Below, one piece after another: positions 44,281 to 52,852 of a DNA stretch of 64,000 bases. The stretch is from JADMIH01 sp036399775. GTDB lineage: Bacteria; Chloroflexota; Chloroflexia; QHBQ01; JADMIH01. Numbering within the stretch: position 1 is the stretch's first letter; each line of letters begins with the position of its first letter. The DNA lies in assembly GCA_036399775.1 (NCBI GenBank), contig DASWMJ010000096.1, forward strand, positions 62,001 through 126,000. The letters are read 5' to 3'. The position numbers were made by a program, and so were the translations under genes. The notes beneath the pieces were generated by a model. The model was not told the DNA's origin, made no database searches, and saw only the letters and a list, made by a program, of their open reading frames with translations.

Positions 44281-45573
44281 ATTCGCCATAGCCTCACCTC
44301 CTCTTCGAGTGAATACTTGCTCTTTACGATTGCCACCATTGTTAGTGCGGGCTGATTTGAAAGGCTGGCTCAGTACCTGGTGGTAAACGCTGGCGATGCC
44401 GCCCATAGCGCATGCGTCAAGGCCATGCGAGGCGACCAGCACCTGCATCTGCTCCACTGACCACTGTAGCGCCCGCTCTGATATGATCCGCTTGATGACC
44501 GGCACCAAAAATTCGCTCGCCACACTGAGTATCCCGCCGAAGACCACTATTTCGGGGTTGAGCGCGTTCACCAGGTTCGCAAGCCCGATGCCCAGGTAAA
44601 CACCCGTCTCATTGAGCGCATCAAGGGCAACCTGGTCTTTTTCCCCTGCCGCCCGCGCCACCAGGGGCACCGTCAGGCTATCCAGGTCCCCACCCGTATA
44701 CTCGGTGAGTTTAGATGTTTTGCCGCCCGCTATAGCCTTGCGGACCCTATCGAATAGAGCGCCCTGGCTGACCAGCGTCTCCCAGCAGCCCTTGTTGCCG
44801 CAGTTACATTGCTGGCCCTGGGGGTCAATGGTCATGTGGCCCACCTCGCCCGTGAAGCCCGCCGCCCCAGGCAATATCCGCCCATCCAGCACTATCCCCC
44901 CGCCCAGGCCCACGCCCGCGCTCACGTACAGCACGCTTCTTGAGCCGCGAGCCACGCCGAAGTAGCTCTCTGCCAGCGCGGCCATATTAGCCTCATTGTC
45001 TACGTAAATGGGGAAATCAAACTCGCGTTCGAGCATCTTGCGCAGTGGTACATCCTGCCAGCGCAGGTTGGGCGCGAAAAGCAGTTGCCCGGAGGAAACG
45101 TCCACCAGGCCGGGCACGCCCAAGCCCAGCCCCAATATCTTGCCGCACTGGTCTTTGGTCTTGCGTATGCCTTTTCTAATTGTATCGAGCGTGGTCTTTA
45201 ATATAGAAGCCTGTCCGTCGCGCAGGTTGGTAGACTCATAGTGCCGCCAGATGGTCTCGATGGCGAAGTTGGTGATGATGACCGACACGAAATCAACGCC
45301 GATCTCCGCGCCGATTATACAGCCCGCGCCTGGGTTCAATTCGAGCAGGATGCCGGGGCGGCCCGTATCTTCGGTCTTGTCTACTCCGACCTGGGAGACA
45401 AAACGCGCATCGGTGAGTTGTTGGACGAGGCTTGAGACGGTCGTCTTGTTGAGGCCCGTGACGGCGGCAAGAGAGGCGCGGGAGATAGGGGAATGGTCGC
45501 GGAGGGCATTGAGAATTATCGAGAGGTTAATCTCTCGAACGAGGGCTTGGTCGCCGGTTCTCCCTGTAAGCAT
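44272..45573 (-). CDS. ROK-family transcriptional repressor (NagC/XylR type)
   Basis: 433 residues from the ATG at 45573, with GAGGTGG upstream; longer starts would lie over the operator. An N-terminal winged-helix reads SPISRASLAAVTGLNKTTVSSLVQQL. The ROK sugar-kinase-like domain has the zinc motif CNCGNKGCWET after GEVGHMTIDPQGQQ. It probably represses the importer operon downstream and itself, releasing on sugar binding. The stop codon is provided by the repeat that follows. Confidence 0.92.
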   Translation of the reverse strand: MLTGRTGDQALVREINLSIILNALRDHSPISRASLAAVTGLNKTTVSSLVQQLTDARFVSQVGVDKTEDTGRPGILLELNPGAGCIIGAEIGVDFVSVIITNFAIETIWRHYESTNLRDGQASILKTTLDTIRKGIRKTKDQCGKILGLGLGVPGLVDVSSGQLLFAPNLRWQDVPLRKMLEREFDFPIYVDNEANMAALAESYFGVARGSRSVLYVSAGVGLGGGIVLDGRILPGAAGFTGEVGHMTIDPQGQQCNCGNKGCWETLVSQGALFDRVRKAIAGGKTSKLTEYTGGDLDSLTVPLVARAAGEKDQVALDALNETGVYLGIGLANLVNALNPEIVVFGGILSVASEFLVPVIKRIISERALQWSVEQMQVLVASHGLDACAMGGIASVYHQVLSQPFKSARTNNGGNRKEQVFTRRGGEAMANNA

Positions 45574-45610
45574 GAGAGCACCCACCTCAATGTAGGTCAG
45601 CCGGACGGGG

Positions 45611-45635
45611 TTAGTTTGTTGTACCAACAAACTAA
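45611..45635. promoter_or_regulatory. Operator of the 44272 ROK repressor
   Basis: Perfect inverted repeat: arms TTAGTTTGTTG and complement around a 3-bp centre. It covers the expected transcription start of the promoter at 45641-45669, so binding would block it. Confidence 0.8.
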
Positions 45636-45640
45636 ATCGC

Positions 45641-45669
45641 ATCCTACCATAAGAATCCGGCGGTGTCAA
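45641..45669 (-). promoter_or_regulatory. Sigma-70-type promoter of the ROK gene
   Basis: On the minus strand TTGACA and TAGGAT are separated by exactly 17 bp. The -10 box is 5 bp before the operator. It drives the ROK repressor and possibly the ABC operon. Confidence 0.8.
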
Positions 45670-45737
45670 TAGCTTACAAGAAGTAAATATGCAGCAAGAT
45701 ATTTGCTATGACGTTGTCATGCGTGAAACTGCCTGGC

Positions 45738-46328
45738 TCAAGGCCCGGTGCCAATCTCCAGTAGCTTCCACTCTCCAGCCTCTTGGACGAGCGTGATGAA
45801 CTGGAGATTGACCCCAGCCGGAACGACAGGAACCCAGCCCTCTTTCCACTGCATATCTACTTCTACAACATATCTCCGCTGATTCAGGTTCCCTACCTGA
45901 TCAGGAGACGGCGTCGCTCCGCGTTGGGTCAACCATTCCTCCATTGAACGAATCGACACAACCCTGGCTCCCGCCCATGCGTCCTGGCAACCCTTCACAT
46001 AGGTGGTCAAGTCTTGAGCGCGGGTAGTCGCAAGAAGTTGATGAGATTGCTCACATTCACCGGCATCCAGATGCGCATAATACGCTCTGATAGCTGCCTC
46101 CGGTGCATCGGCCTCGTTGTCCGGCACGCTCGTAGTTATCGATTTGTCAGTAGGTAACGGTGACGCCTGGAGACTGTTACGCTGCACAGGTCCAACGCTG
46201 CCAACCGGGCTTGGAGTGGAAGTGCCGGTTGAAGGGGAAGTTGTACAGGACGCCAGCAGCAGGCAAGATACAAGCATCACCGGCACTACCAGCCCTACGA
46301 TAAGCTTACGAGAAGAACCATACCTCAT
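45738..46328 (-). CDS. Predicted lipoprotein, NTF2-like C-terminal domain possible
   Basis: 196 residues. The signal peptide ends LLASC (Cys28). A Ser/Thr/Pro linker to about residue 70 is followed by ADAPEAAIRAYYAHLDAGE...QSHQLLA, the start typical of SnoaL/NTF2-like lipoproteins, and a closing beta-sheet region (RRYVVEVDMQWKEGW, LQFITLVQEAGEWKLLEIG). AAGGG precedes the ATG. Function unknown. Confidence 0.72.
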   Translation of the reverse strand: MRYGSSRKLIVGLVVPVMLVSCLLLASCTTSPSTGTSTPSPVGSVGPVQRNSLQASPLPTDKSITTSVPDNEADAPEAAIRAYYAHLDAGECEQSHQLLATTRAQDLTTYVKGCQDAWAGARVVSIRSMEEWLTQRGATPSPDQVGNLNQRRYVVEVDMQWKEGWVPVVPAGVNLQFITLVQEAGEWKLLEIGTGP

Positions 46329-46511
46329 TGGTAATCCCTTCTAAGAAGACAACATGGCCGAGAGCCAGCCCAGGAAGCCTGCCTCTTGAATAATAGAGGC
46401 ACAGTTCTATTGGCGACTATCCGGTTAGCATGAAGTCACATGTTCTATACCGACCTGGCAAAATATTGCCAGATTAGAATACCGTGTGATGCTTATGTAT
46501 CGCGTCGCTGT

Positions 46512-47366
46512 TTACACGTAGTTGCTGAGCGGATAATTATCTCTGGTAGTATGAGTTGCAATAAGCGCAGGATTAGGTTGCGGTTGCCAATCCAGGCGCA
46601 GGAAGGCAATGCCAGTAATAGCACCAACCACCAACCAGCCTGCGAACCAGCCTACACCTTCGCCCAGCGCTATATTCATGGGATAGTCCAGGCTGGGATA
46701 AAAGAGATTGGCTAGAGGCCAACCCACCAGCTTGCTTGCCAAGTAGCCTGCGGCCCAGCCTACGGTCCATGCTAGCGTCGTAAAAAGTACCCATTGACCT
46801 GTGCGACCTCTTGCAGTCGAGCGGCTCAAGTAATGCAGCGCCTGCCATTGGCATATTCCGACCAGCAAACCAAACAGAGCTATACTTAAGAGCCAACCCA
46901 CAGGCATACCCACGCTGTCGCCTATGCTTACGTTGAAGCCGAGCGATTGGCTTGCGATAAAGGCCAGGCCGCGGCCAACTGCTCCACCAACGTAACCGCC
47001 TGCACTAAAGGCACCCCCTAGAGCAAAGCCCAGTGCGGTCAGTCCGACCCACCAGAGGCTGGCGCTAGTAGAGTGGGCCGCTCTACGGCGTATCACCAAC
47101 CATTGAGCCAGCCCGCATAGCACCCCGGCCAGAGCGCCCCCAAGCGCACCACCCAACAACCCGCCCAGATACCCACTCCTGGTTGGGTTGGAGAGGTCGT
47201 AACTGCCGCCACCTAGCAAGATACCTAGATGACCACCTACGTACCCACCACCACTCATAACTCCAAGGGCCGCACCCCCTACAACCAGCATAGCTAAGGC
47301 AATTCCGGTGGCCAGCATCCACCAGGCAAGCGACCTCCGGTACTGCCTTTCGTATCGCACTGCCAT
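46512..47366 (-). CDS. Glycine-rich multi-pass membrane protein
   Basis: 284 residues with about seven hydrophobic segments, many of them Gly-zipper-like (GYLGGLLGGALGGALAGVL, AFSAGGYVGGAVGRGLAF). G-x-x-Q-W-x-x-(I/L) occurs twice (GLAQWLVIRRR, GICQWQALHYL) before a basic loop, so the protein looks like a tandem duplication. GAGGA precedes the ATG. Related membrane proteins of unknown role are known in Chloroflexota and Cyanobacteria, to my recollection. Confidence 0.7.
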   Translation of the reverse strand: MAVRYERQYRRSLAWWMLATGIALAMLVVGGAALGVMSGGGYVGGHLGILLGGGSYDLSNPTRSGYLGGLLGGALGGALAGVLCGLAQWLVIRRRAAHSTSASLWWVGLTALGFALGGAFSAGGYVGGAVGRGLAFIASQSLGFNVSIGDSVGMPVGWLLSIALFGLLVGICQWQALHYLSRSTARGRTGQWVLFTTLAWTVGWAAGYLASKLVGWPLANLFYPSLDYPMNIALGEGVGWFAGWLVVGAITGIAFLRLDWQPQPNPALIATHTTRDNYPLSNYV

Positions 47367-47503
47367 AACTTTATTTCCTCACTTTCTAGAGTTCCTGCTT
47401 CCTGTTGTCATTTGTTACTGTTAATAGCTAATAATAGCTAATAGCAGTTTACCATCATTGCTGCTCCACTTCCAGTCTGCTGCCTCCCCAGGCAACTAAG
47501 AGT

Positions 47504-47537
47504 CGAGGGAGAGAAACATTGTGATTTCTCTCCCTCG
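47504..47537. terminator. Hairpin between convergently placed minus-strand genes
   Basis: Perfect 13-bp stem, CGAGGGAGAGAAA and complement, with an 8-nt loop. No run of T follows on either strand, so it may be a transcript 3'-end hairpin rather than a classical intrinsic terminator. Confidence 0.5.
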
Positions 47538-47616
47538 GTCGTCCCCTTAGCCTCTCCTACACAGCCTCTCTTGTCATGCAGATCAGGTGTTAGAGTGTGA
47601 CTGGCTTGATGGATAA

Positions 47617-48075
47617 TTAGTTTAGTTGCATGTAGCCATAAGCGTGGCGTGGAAAGTACCAGCAGTGACTCTGGACCTGGTTGGTGAAGTGCGAGCCAGT
47701 CGTCCCCGTCAATGGAGATGGGTAAGTACCACTGTAATGGCTGCCGGTAGAAAGTTGGGAGTTGCTACCGCAGCCTGGGTAATAACCATAGGTTGGGTCG
47801 CCTGGGCTAGGCCTGAAGGAGGTAAACTCCAGATAGGTATAGCTGGCACCTTGAGTTGTGAGCCAGGTTTCGTGACTGCTCACGCCTACCGAATTGCATA
47901 CGCCCTGATAGTATTGCACATAGTAGGTTGCCTTGTACGCGACCACCGGCGAGGGGCTATCAGGGAAATTGGAGGCTGTGTAGCTACCTGATGGTGTGCA
48001 GGTTGAATTGCAGCTGCACGTAGCGACGATGGCGTCCCGCCTGACATCCTTATACTTTTCAAGGTCGCGCACCAT
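47617..48075 (-). CDS. Small Cys-containing protein of unknown function, overlaps the upstream gene
   Basis: 152 residues if started at the ATG at 48075, which overlaps the end of the sugar dehydrogenase gene by 17 bp. It contains CSCNSTC near the start, then S/T/Y/G-rich sequence (YYVQYYQGVCNSVGVSSHET, GYYPGCGSNSQLSTGSHYSG) with no signal peptide. It may be a genuine coupled gene or the 3' remnant of a longer secreted protein. The longer reading frame to 48372 is a shadow of the dehydrogenase. Confidence 0.4.
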   Translation of the reverse strand: MVRDLEKYKDVRRDAIVATCSCNSTCTPSGSYTASNFPDSPSPVVAYKATYYVQYYQGVCNSVGVSSHETWLTTQGASYTYLEFTSFRPSPGDPTYGYYPGCGSNSQLSTGSHYSGTYPSPLTGTTGSHFTNQVQSHCWYFPRHAYGYMQLN

Positions 48076-49804
48076 ACCTGCCCTGGTAAGTTTGCACGCC
48101 CAGCAACCCCAGCAGCACCTCGAATTGCGTGCCTTTGTTCTCCGGGTGGTATTCCAGGCGGTTGCGCTCGAAATACTGCACCAGGTAAGTCTTGCCGTCC
48201 GTCGGACTCTTCTCCTGGAACGCCTCCGAGAGTGGGTAGCCAAAGACGGGGATGCCGCCGTTGCTCTCCCAGTAAGCCTGGAACTCCTTGCCGATAAAGT
48301 GGCTCGTGGCATCGAAGTAGACCAGGCCATTACCCTGCCGAGGCGGCACCGGCTTGAAAGGGTCTTCGCCACCCCGGCCCGCCGCCAGGTCGAAGCCGAG
48401 CCGCCCCAATAGCACCTGCGACTCCTTGCCCCGGTTCTCAGGGTGCCACTCGAATCGCGCCCGCTCCGTGTACTGCACCGTATAGGTCTTGCCGTCGCCC
48501 AACCTCTCCGCCAGTTCGCCAGTCACGGGCAGCCCGAACTGCGCCACCCCGCCGTGCTCGAACCAGTAGTTGAGGAAAGCCCCGCGCAGGCATTTGCCCG
48601 TCTCCGGGAAGCAGCGACCGGCCCCCGGCATAATGACGGCAGGCTGTGGGGCAGGCTTGCCAGCAACTGCGGTACGTGCGGGGCCGGACAGTTCATTGGG
48701 AGCCGGGTTGGTGCCTGTGTAGCTGATCTTGTAGATGGTGCCCGTCCTATCCTGCGAAGCGAAGAGCGCGCCATCGTAAGGGTCAACCGCCAGCCCAAGC
48801 CACGAATCGCCCGTTTCGGCAAAGGTCTGCGGCGACCCTGAAGGCTTGCCATCCTTGAAAGGCACGAACACGATGGAGCGGAACTGCGCGTATGGCTGCT
48901 GGATGCTGTGCAGGGCCACGAAAGCCCCTCCCCAGTACGACGATGGGAAAGACCAGCCCGTATAGAAGGTCATCCCCAGGGGTGCCGAGTGCGCGGGGAA
49001 CGTTACCACAGGCGGGATGGTCCCGGCGCAGTCCCGGCTACCCAGCTTGGGGTTGGCCTGCCGGTTGCCGATGCAGAAGGGGAAACCGTAGTCCCCGCCG
49101 TCCACAAGCTGGTTGAACTCCTCAGGCGGCAGGTTGTCACCCAGGTCGTCAGCGCCGTTGTCCGATCCCCACATAAGGCCCGTCGTGCGGTCCCAGTCGA
49201 AGCCGACTGTGTTCCGCAGGCCCCGCGCAAAGACCCGCCCGCCTGAGCCGTCCGCGTTGTACTGCATGATGGTAGCGCGCCCCTCCGCTTCCGCGCCATT
49301 ATCGTTGAACGAGCCTACATTCATGTAAAGCTTGCCGTCCGGCCCGAAGCCTATCGTCCTGGTCCTGTGCCGCCCATCGGCAGGCAGCTTATCGATGAAA
49401 ACGGAGCGGGTATCGGCAACGAGGTCCCCATCCTTATCAACCAGCCGCACGACCCTCCCCAACTCTCCTACGTATACAGCCCCGTTGCGGAAGACCACGT
49501 TGTTGGGGGAGTTGAGACCGGTGGCGAACGTAGTCACCGAATCGGGCTTGCCGTCGTGGTTGCGGTCGGGGAGCGTCTTGATGGTGCCATTGGACCCGAA
49601 CTCCGCCACGTAGAGGTCGCCCTCCGGCGAGAAAGAGACGAAGCGCGGAGTACGCAGCCCGGTAGCGTAAACCTCGCTCTTGAAGTTGGGCGGCAAGCTC
49701 ACCGGGCCGGCAGCCGGGGCCGCCTGGCTCCCATTAGCCGCAAAGCCCACTACGGCTGCAACCATTAAGAGTAAAAAAGCCACAAGCCCTATGCCCCTTA
49801 GCAT
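48059..49804 (-). CDS. Secreted PQQ-type sugar (sorbosone) dehydrogenase with tandem C-terminal modules
   Basis: 581 residues. The signal peptide covers about residues 1-28. The beta-propeller begins near residue 40 (FKSEVYATGLRTPRFVSFSPEGDLYVAEFG) and contains TRTIGFGPDGKLYMNVGS and a GSDNGADDLGDNLPPEEFNQL segment as in PQQ-dependent sugar dehydrogenases of the GdhB/SNDH superfamily. After about residue 400 come two related ~80-residue modules (FGLPVTGE...YTVQYTERARFEWHPE and FGYPLSEA...YLVQYFERNRLEYHPE), a type I associate with Chloroflexota exported proteins. GGAGG precedes the ATG. Confidence 0.88.
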   Translation of the reverse strand: MLRGIGLVAFLLLMVAAVVGFAANGSQAAPAAGPVSLPPNFKSEVYATGLRTPRFVSFSPEGDLYVAEFGSNGTIKTLPDRNHDGKPDSVTTFATGLNSPNNVVFRNGAVYVGELGRVVRLVDKDGDLVADTRSVFIDKLPADGRHRTRTIGFGPDGKLYMNVGSFNDNGAEAEGRATIMQYNADGSGGRVFARGLRNTVGFDWDRTTGLMWGSDNGADDLGDNLPPEEFNQLVDGGDYGFPFCIGNRQANPKLGSRDCAGTIPPVVTFPAHSAPLGMTFYTGWSFPSSYWGGAFVALHSIQQPYAQFRSIVFVPFKDGKPSGSPQTFAETGDSWLGLAVDPYDGALFASQDRTGTIYKISYTGTNPAPNELSGPARTAVAGKPAPQPAVIMPGAGRCFPETGKCLRGAFLNYWFEHGGVAQFGLPVTGELAERLGDGKTYTVQYTERARFEWHPENRGKESQVLLGRLGFDLAAGRGGEDPFKPVPPRQGNGLVYFDATSHFIGKEFQAYWESNGGIPVFGYPLSEAFQEKSPTDGKTYLVQYFERNRLEYHPENKGTQFEVLLGLLGVQTYQGRYGARP

Positions 49805-49920
49805 GATGCCTCCACGTTTACTGTGATACCGCCCCTCAGATGGCCGGACGCGCTGGCTCAGCCGGAAGAAGTTGTCGAGATCGCCCGTCCATTATACCTG
49901 AGGTAAGTATTCAGAACAGG

Positions 49921-50010
49921 GTAGGGGCGACCCGCATGCTCGCCCTGGTGGGGTTAGCGTACCATGCTTGGGTGCTACCCGACCACGGCGACCCACCGGG
50001 TCGCCCCTAC
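49921..50010. repeat. GTAGGGGCG hairpin, degenerate ACCC word
   Basis: The left arm is GTAGGGGCGACCCGCATGCT, the right arm ends ACCCACCGGGTCGCCCCTAC. The core is GGGTTAGCGTACCATGCTTG, a diverged version of the family core. It fills most of the space between the dehydrogenase gene and the ROK promoter. Confidence 0.85.
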
Positions 50011-50058
50011 CAGAAATATTCCCTCCTTTAGTCGGAATATTTGATTTGCTTCGACCTA

Positions 50059-50087
50059 TTGACAAGAGCTTAATTTGGTGCTAAACT
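50059..50087 (+). promoter_or_regulatory. Sigma-70-type promoter of the 50131 ROK gene
   Basis: TTGACA and TAAACT are separated by 17 bp. The operator starts within the -10 box. Confidence 0.78.
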
Positions 50088-50113
50088 TTGTTAGTCCACT
50101 GAACTAACAAAGT
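50085..50113. promoter_or_regulatory. Operator of the 50131 ROK regulator
   Basis: Inverted repeat with 11-bp perfect arms, ACTTTGTTAGT and complement, 7-bp spacer. It overlaps the -10 box and the expected start of transcription, which implies autorepression. Confidence 0.8.
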
Positions 50114-50130
50114 CTATGCAGGGTTTAGAG

Positions 50131-51324
50131 ATGCCAGGTCTACAAAAGGCTACCCAGCAACAAACTAAAACGCACAATAGCCGTCTTGTCCTCGAAGCCA
50201 TTTATGACCGGAGGCAGATCAGCCGCGCCGACATATCGCGCCTAACCAACCTCACCAGGACTACCGTCTCCGACCTGGTCACCGAATTACAGGGCAAGGG
50301 CCTCGTAGAGGAGATAGGTTACGGGCAATCGAGAGGCGGGCGCTCCCCTATCTTGTTGAGCGTGATTGACGATGCGCGCCACCTGATCGGCATTGACCTC
50401 GAAAACGACGAGCTTCGCGGCGCGGTAGTCAACCTACGCAACGAAATAATAAGCACCGCCAGCCTACCTCTTCACAGCCGCGAAGGGGACGAGGCGCTGA
50501 TGCTCGTTTATGAATTGGTGGACAGGCTGATCGCGAGTACGGACAAGCCTCTCCTGGGCATCGGTGTTGGGACCCCCGGCCTAGTTGACGCAAGCAACAA
50601 GGTCGTGCTTCGAGCCGTCAACCTCAACTGGCGCGGTACGCCATTGGGCGATCTCCTCCAGGCGCGCTACGACCTGCCCGTATACGTCGCGAACGACAGC
50701 CAGCTTGCCGCCCTGGCCCAGTACATGTTCGGTGCCGACAAGTACGACAGCAATCTCATTGTGGTGAAGGTGGGGACCGGCATCGGTGCCGGGCTGATAC
50801 TTGATGGCCGCCTTTTTCATGGAGACGGCTTCGGAGCCGGAGAGATCGGCCACATCAGCGTGGTGGAGAATGGGCAGCAGTGTCGTTGCGGCAACCTGGG
50901 CTGCCTGGAGACGGTTGCCAGTACGCCCGCCATCATCAAGAGTGTACACGCCCTGGCCCAGCCACTATCTAACAGCCCTGCGCCGGATGCTGGTGACCTA
51001 ACCCTCGACGCGGTTCAAGAGTCTTTCGCGGCAGGGCACCCCGCCGCTACCCAGGCCGTGCTTGAAGCAGGGCGCTATCTCGGTATCGCTGCCGCTAACC
51101 TGGTAGGTACTCTCAACGTGCATCGCATAGTCTTTCTGAGCCAGCTTGCCCGGTTTGGAACGCCGCTTCTAGACGCCATCCGGCAGGAAATGGTCAGGAG
51201 GGTGCTACCTACGCTCACCCAAGATACCGAGATCGAATTGATAGACCTCCGGCCCGAAATGGTGATCCTGGGAGCATCGGCGCTCTTGATGAGCCACGAA
51301 TTGGGCCTAAAGCTGGCCCGCTAG
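50131..51324 (+). CDS. nagC: ROK-family transcriptional regulator (NagC/XylR type)
   Basis: 397 residues from the ATG at 50131, which has CAGGG upstream; an ATG at 50116 is in frame but lies 2 bp from the operator with no ribosome site. The winged helix is RQISRADISRLTNLTRTTVSDLVTEL; the ROK domain has VGTGIGAGLILDGRLFHG and the zinc motif CRCGNLGCLET. It is the first gene of the plus-strand amino-sugar region, so an N-acetylglucosamine-type effector is likely by context. The gene symbol is by context only. Confidence 0.88.
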   Translation: MPGLQKATQQQTKTHNSRLVLEAIYDRRQISRADISRLTNLTRTTVSDLVTELQGKGLVEEIGYGQSRGGRSPILLSVIDDARHLIGIDLENDELRGAVVNLRNEIISTASLPLHSREGDEALMLVYELVDRLIASTDKPLLGIGVGTPGLVDASNKVVLRAVNLNWRGTPLGDLLQARYDLPVYVANDSQLAALAQYMFGADKYDSNLIVVKVGTGIGAGLILDGRLFHGDGFGAGEIGHISVVENGQQCRCGNLGCLETVASTPAIIKSVHALAQPLSNSPAPDAGDLTLDAVQESFAAGHPAATQAVLEAGRYLGIAAANLVGTLNVHRIVFLSQLARFGTPLLDAIRQEMVRRVLPTLTQDTEIELIDLRPEMVILGASALLMSHELGLKLAR

Positions 51325-51431
51325 TGCGCCGGGCTATCGCAAATATCGGAAACCATAGAGGAAATCAAGTTGGATTACAGGTCTGCCATTTCTGAATACA
51401 GTTTTCTTCATCATATCCTGGTTTAAACCTA

Positions 51432-51460
51432 TTGACAAAGTGAAATTACTGTGATATTAT
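51432..51460 (+). promoter_or_regulatory. Sigma-70-type promoter of the lacI-type gene and operon
   Basis: TTGACA, a 17-bp spacer and TATTAT: a near-consensus promoter, directly followed by the first LacI operator. Confidence 0.85.
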
Positions 51461-51473
51461 GGGAGCGCTCCCA
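51460..51473. promoter_or_regulatory. LacI-family operator O1
   Basis: TGGGAGCGCTCCCA, a perfect 14-bp palindrome of the LacI/GalR/CcpA type with central CG, abutting the -10 box. Confidence 0.85.
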
Positions 51474-51544
51474 TAAACTAAGAGCAATGCATTTCTTCCA
51501 TGCTCAAAACGGTTCCTTGCAGGTGCCTCGGATGGAGCGTTTGA

Positions 51545-51558
51545 TAGGAGCGCTCCCA
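51545..51558. promoter_or_regulatory. LacI-family operator O2
   Basis: TAGGAGCGCTCCCA, the same palindrome with one mismatch, centred 85 bp after O1, about eight helical turns. It lies in the leader before the lacI-type start. Confidence 0.8.
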
Positions 51559-51585
51559 AAAAGGCGTAATGGAGTAGTTTACTAT

Positions 51586-52623
51586 ATGCCCTCCACGTTG
51601 GAACAAATAGCTGAACAGGCCGGGGTGTCTCGCTCGACCGTTTCTAGGGTGATGAATGATCACCCCAGCGTAGACGATGACACGAGAGCGCGTGTGCTGT
51701 CGGTGGCGGAACGCCTCAACTACCAGCCCAATATGGCGGCGCGGAGCCTGGCAGCCGGGCGCACTCGCATCCTGGGGCTTGTCATCCCTATGGGCGTCTC
51801 CGCGCTCTTCACGGACCCCTACTTTCCCCTCCTTATACAAGGCATCTCTTCCGCCTGTAGCGCCAACGACCATTCGGTGATGCTCTGGATTGCCGAGCCT
51901 GAGTATGAGCGCCGCACGATTCGCCAGGCGCTGCAAGGTGGCATGATCGACGGTGTCATCCTCGCCTCCGCGCTCATGGACGACCCGATGCTGGAGGCGT
52001 TGCGAAAGCGCGGCCTCCCCTTCATCCTGGTGGGGCGGCACCCAAGCGACGACCATCTGAGCTATGTAGACGTGGACAATAAGAGCGCCGCCCGCGACAT
52101 GGTTTCTTATCTGATACGCCTGGGCTACGAGCGCGTCGCGACCATTACCGGCCCCAAGAATATGATCGCGGGCGCGGACCGCTTGCAGGGCTATCTCACC
52201 GCCCTGAAGGAGCGAAGAGTAGCCACTAACGCCGATCTGATCGTGGAAGCGGATTTCACCGAGGAGGGCGGGTATATCGCCATGCAGCATCTTCTTCCTT
52301 TCGCGCCCGACGCCGTTTTCGCCGCGAGTGATGCGATGGCGCTGGGTGCATTGCGGGCGCTGCGCGATGCGGGCAAGCGAGTCCCAGACGACGTTGCGGT
52401 TACAGGCTTCGATGACGTGCCGTTTGCCGCCCGCACCGACCCACCACTAACCACAGTCAGGCAGCCCATTCAGCCTATGGGGGCACTCGCCGCTGAAACT
52501 CTGATCAACATGATCAGTCACCCGGATGGCCAGCCGCACCGCGTCCTCTTGCCCACCGAATTGATTATTCGCGCATCCTGCGGCTCCAACGTCAGAAGGC
52601 AGAAGGTAGTAAGCAATAAGTAG
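51586..52623 (+). CDS. LacI-family transcriptional regulator
   Basis: 345 residues from the ATG at 51586 (GGAG upstream); the longer frame to 51451 would overlap both operators. The HTH is TLEQIAEQAGVSRSTVSRVMNDHPSV, with the hinge helix NMAARSLAAGRT. The periplasmic-binding-like domain has FILVGRHPSDDHLSYVDVDN and AVTGFDDVPFA. It is likely autoregulated through O1/O2 and to control the importer genes downstream. The ligand is likely the imported sugar. Confidence 0.93.
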   Translation: MPSTLEQIAEQAGVSRSTVSRVMNDHPSVDDDTRARVLSVAERLNYQPNMAARSLAAGRTRILGLVIPMGVSALFTDPYFPLLIQGISSACSANDHSVMLWIAEPEYERRTIRQALQGGMIDGVILASALMDDPMLEALRKRGLPFILVGRHPSDDHLSYVDVDNKSAARDMVSYLIRLGYERVATITGPKNMIAGADRLQGYLTALKERRVATNADLIVEADFTEEGGYIAMQHLLPFAPDAVFAASDAMALGALRALRDAGKRVPDDVAVTGFDDVPFAARTDPPLTTVRQPIQPMGALAAETLINMISHPDGQPHRVLLPTELIIRASCGSNVRRQKVVSNK

Positions 52624-52852
52624 CAATGTGAAGGGGGACGGCATACACAGACAAACGTCCAACTTAGATACGCCCCCTGTATGTTTTCTATAACCGTATA
52701 GCGCGCATCTGGACAGAGATAATCGCACAGCGCCCCAGTACGCACCAGCATGTTCAGCGTCAAAGGAGGTGGTCATACTGCCAGGTTAGACCAATGAAAC
52801 GGTGGGTAATTGTGAACCCCCAAGTGCTCTAACTCGAAGGAGGATACTCAAA

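Noticed and set aside
47617..48372. 251-codon frame starting at 48372
   Set aside because: Its first 99 codons are an Arg/Ser/Thr-rich shadow of the dehydrogenase gene. Only the part from about 48075 could be real.
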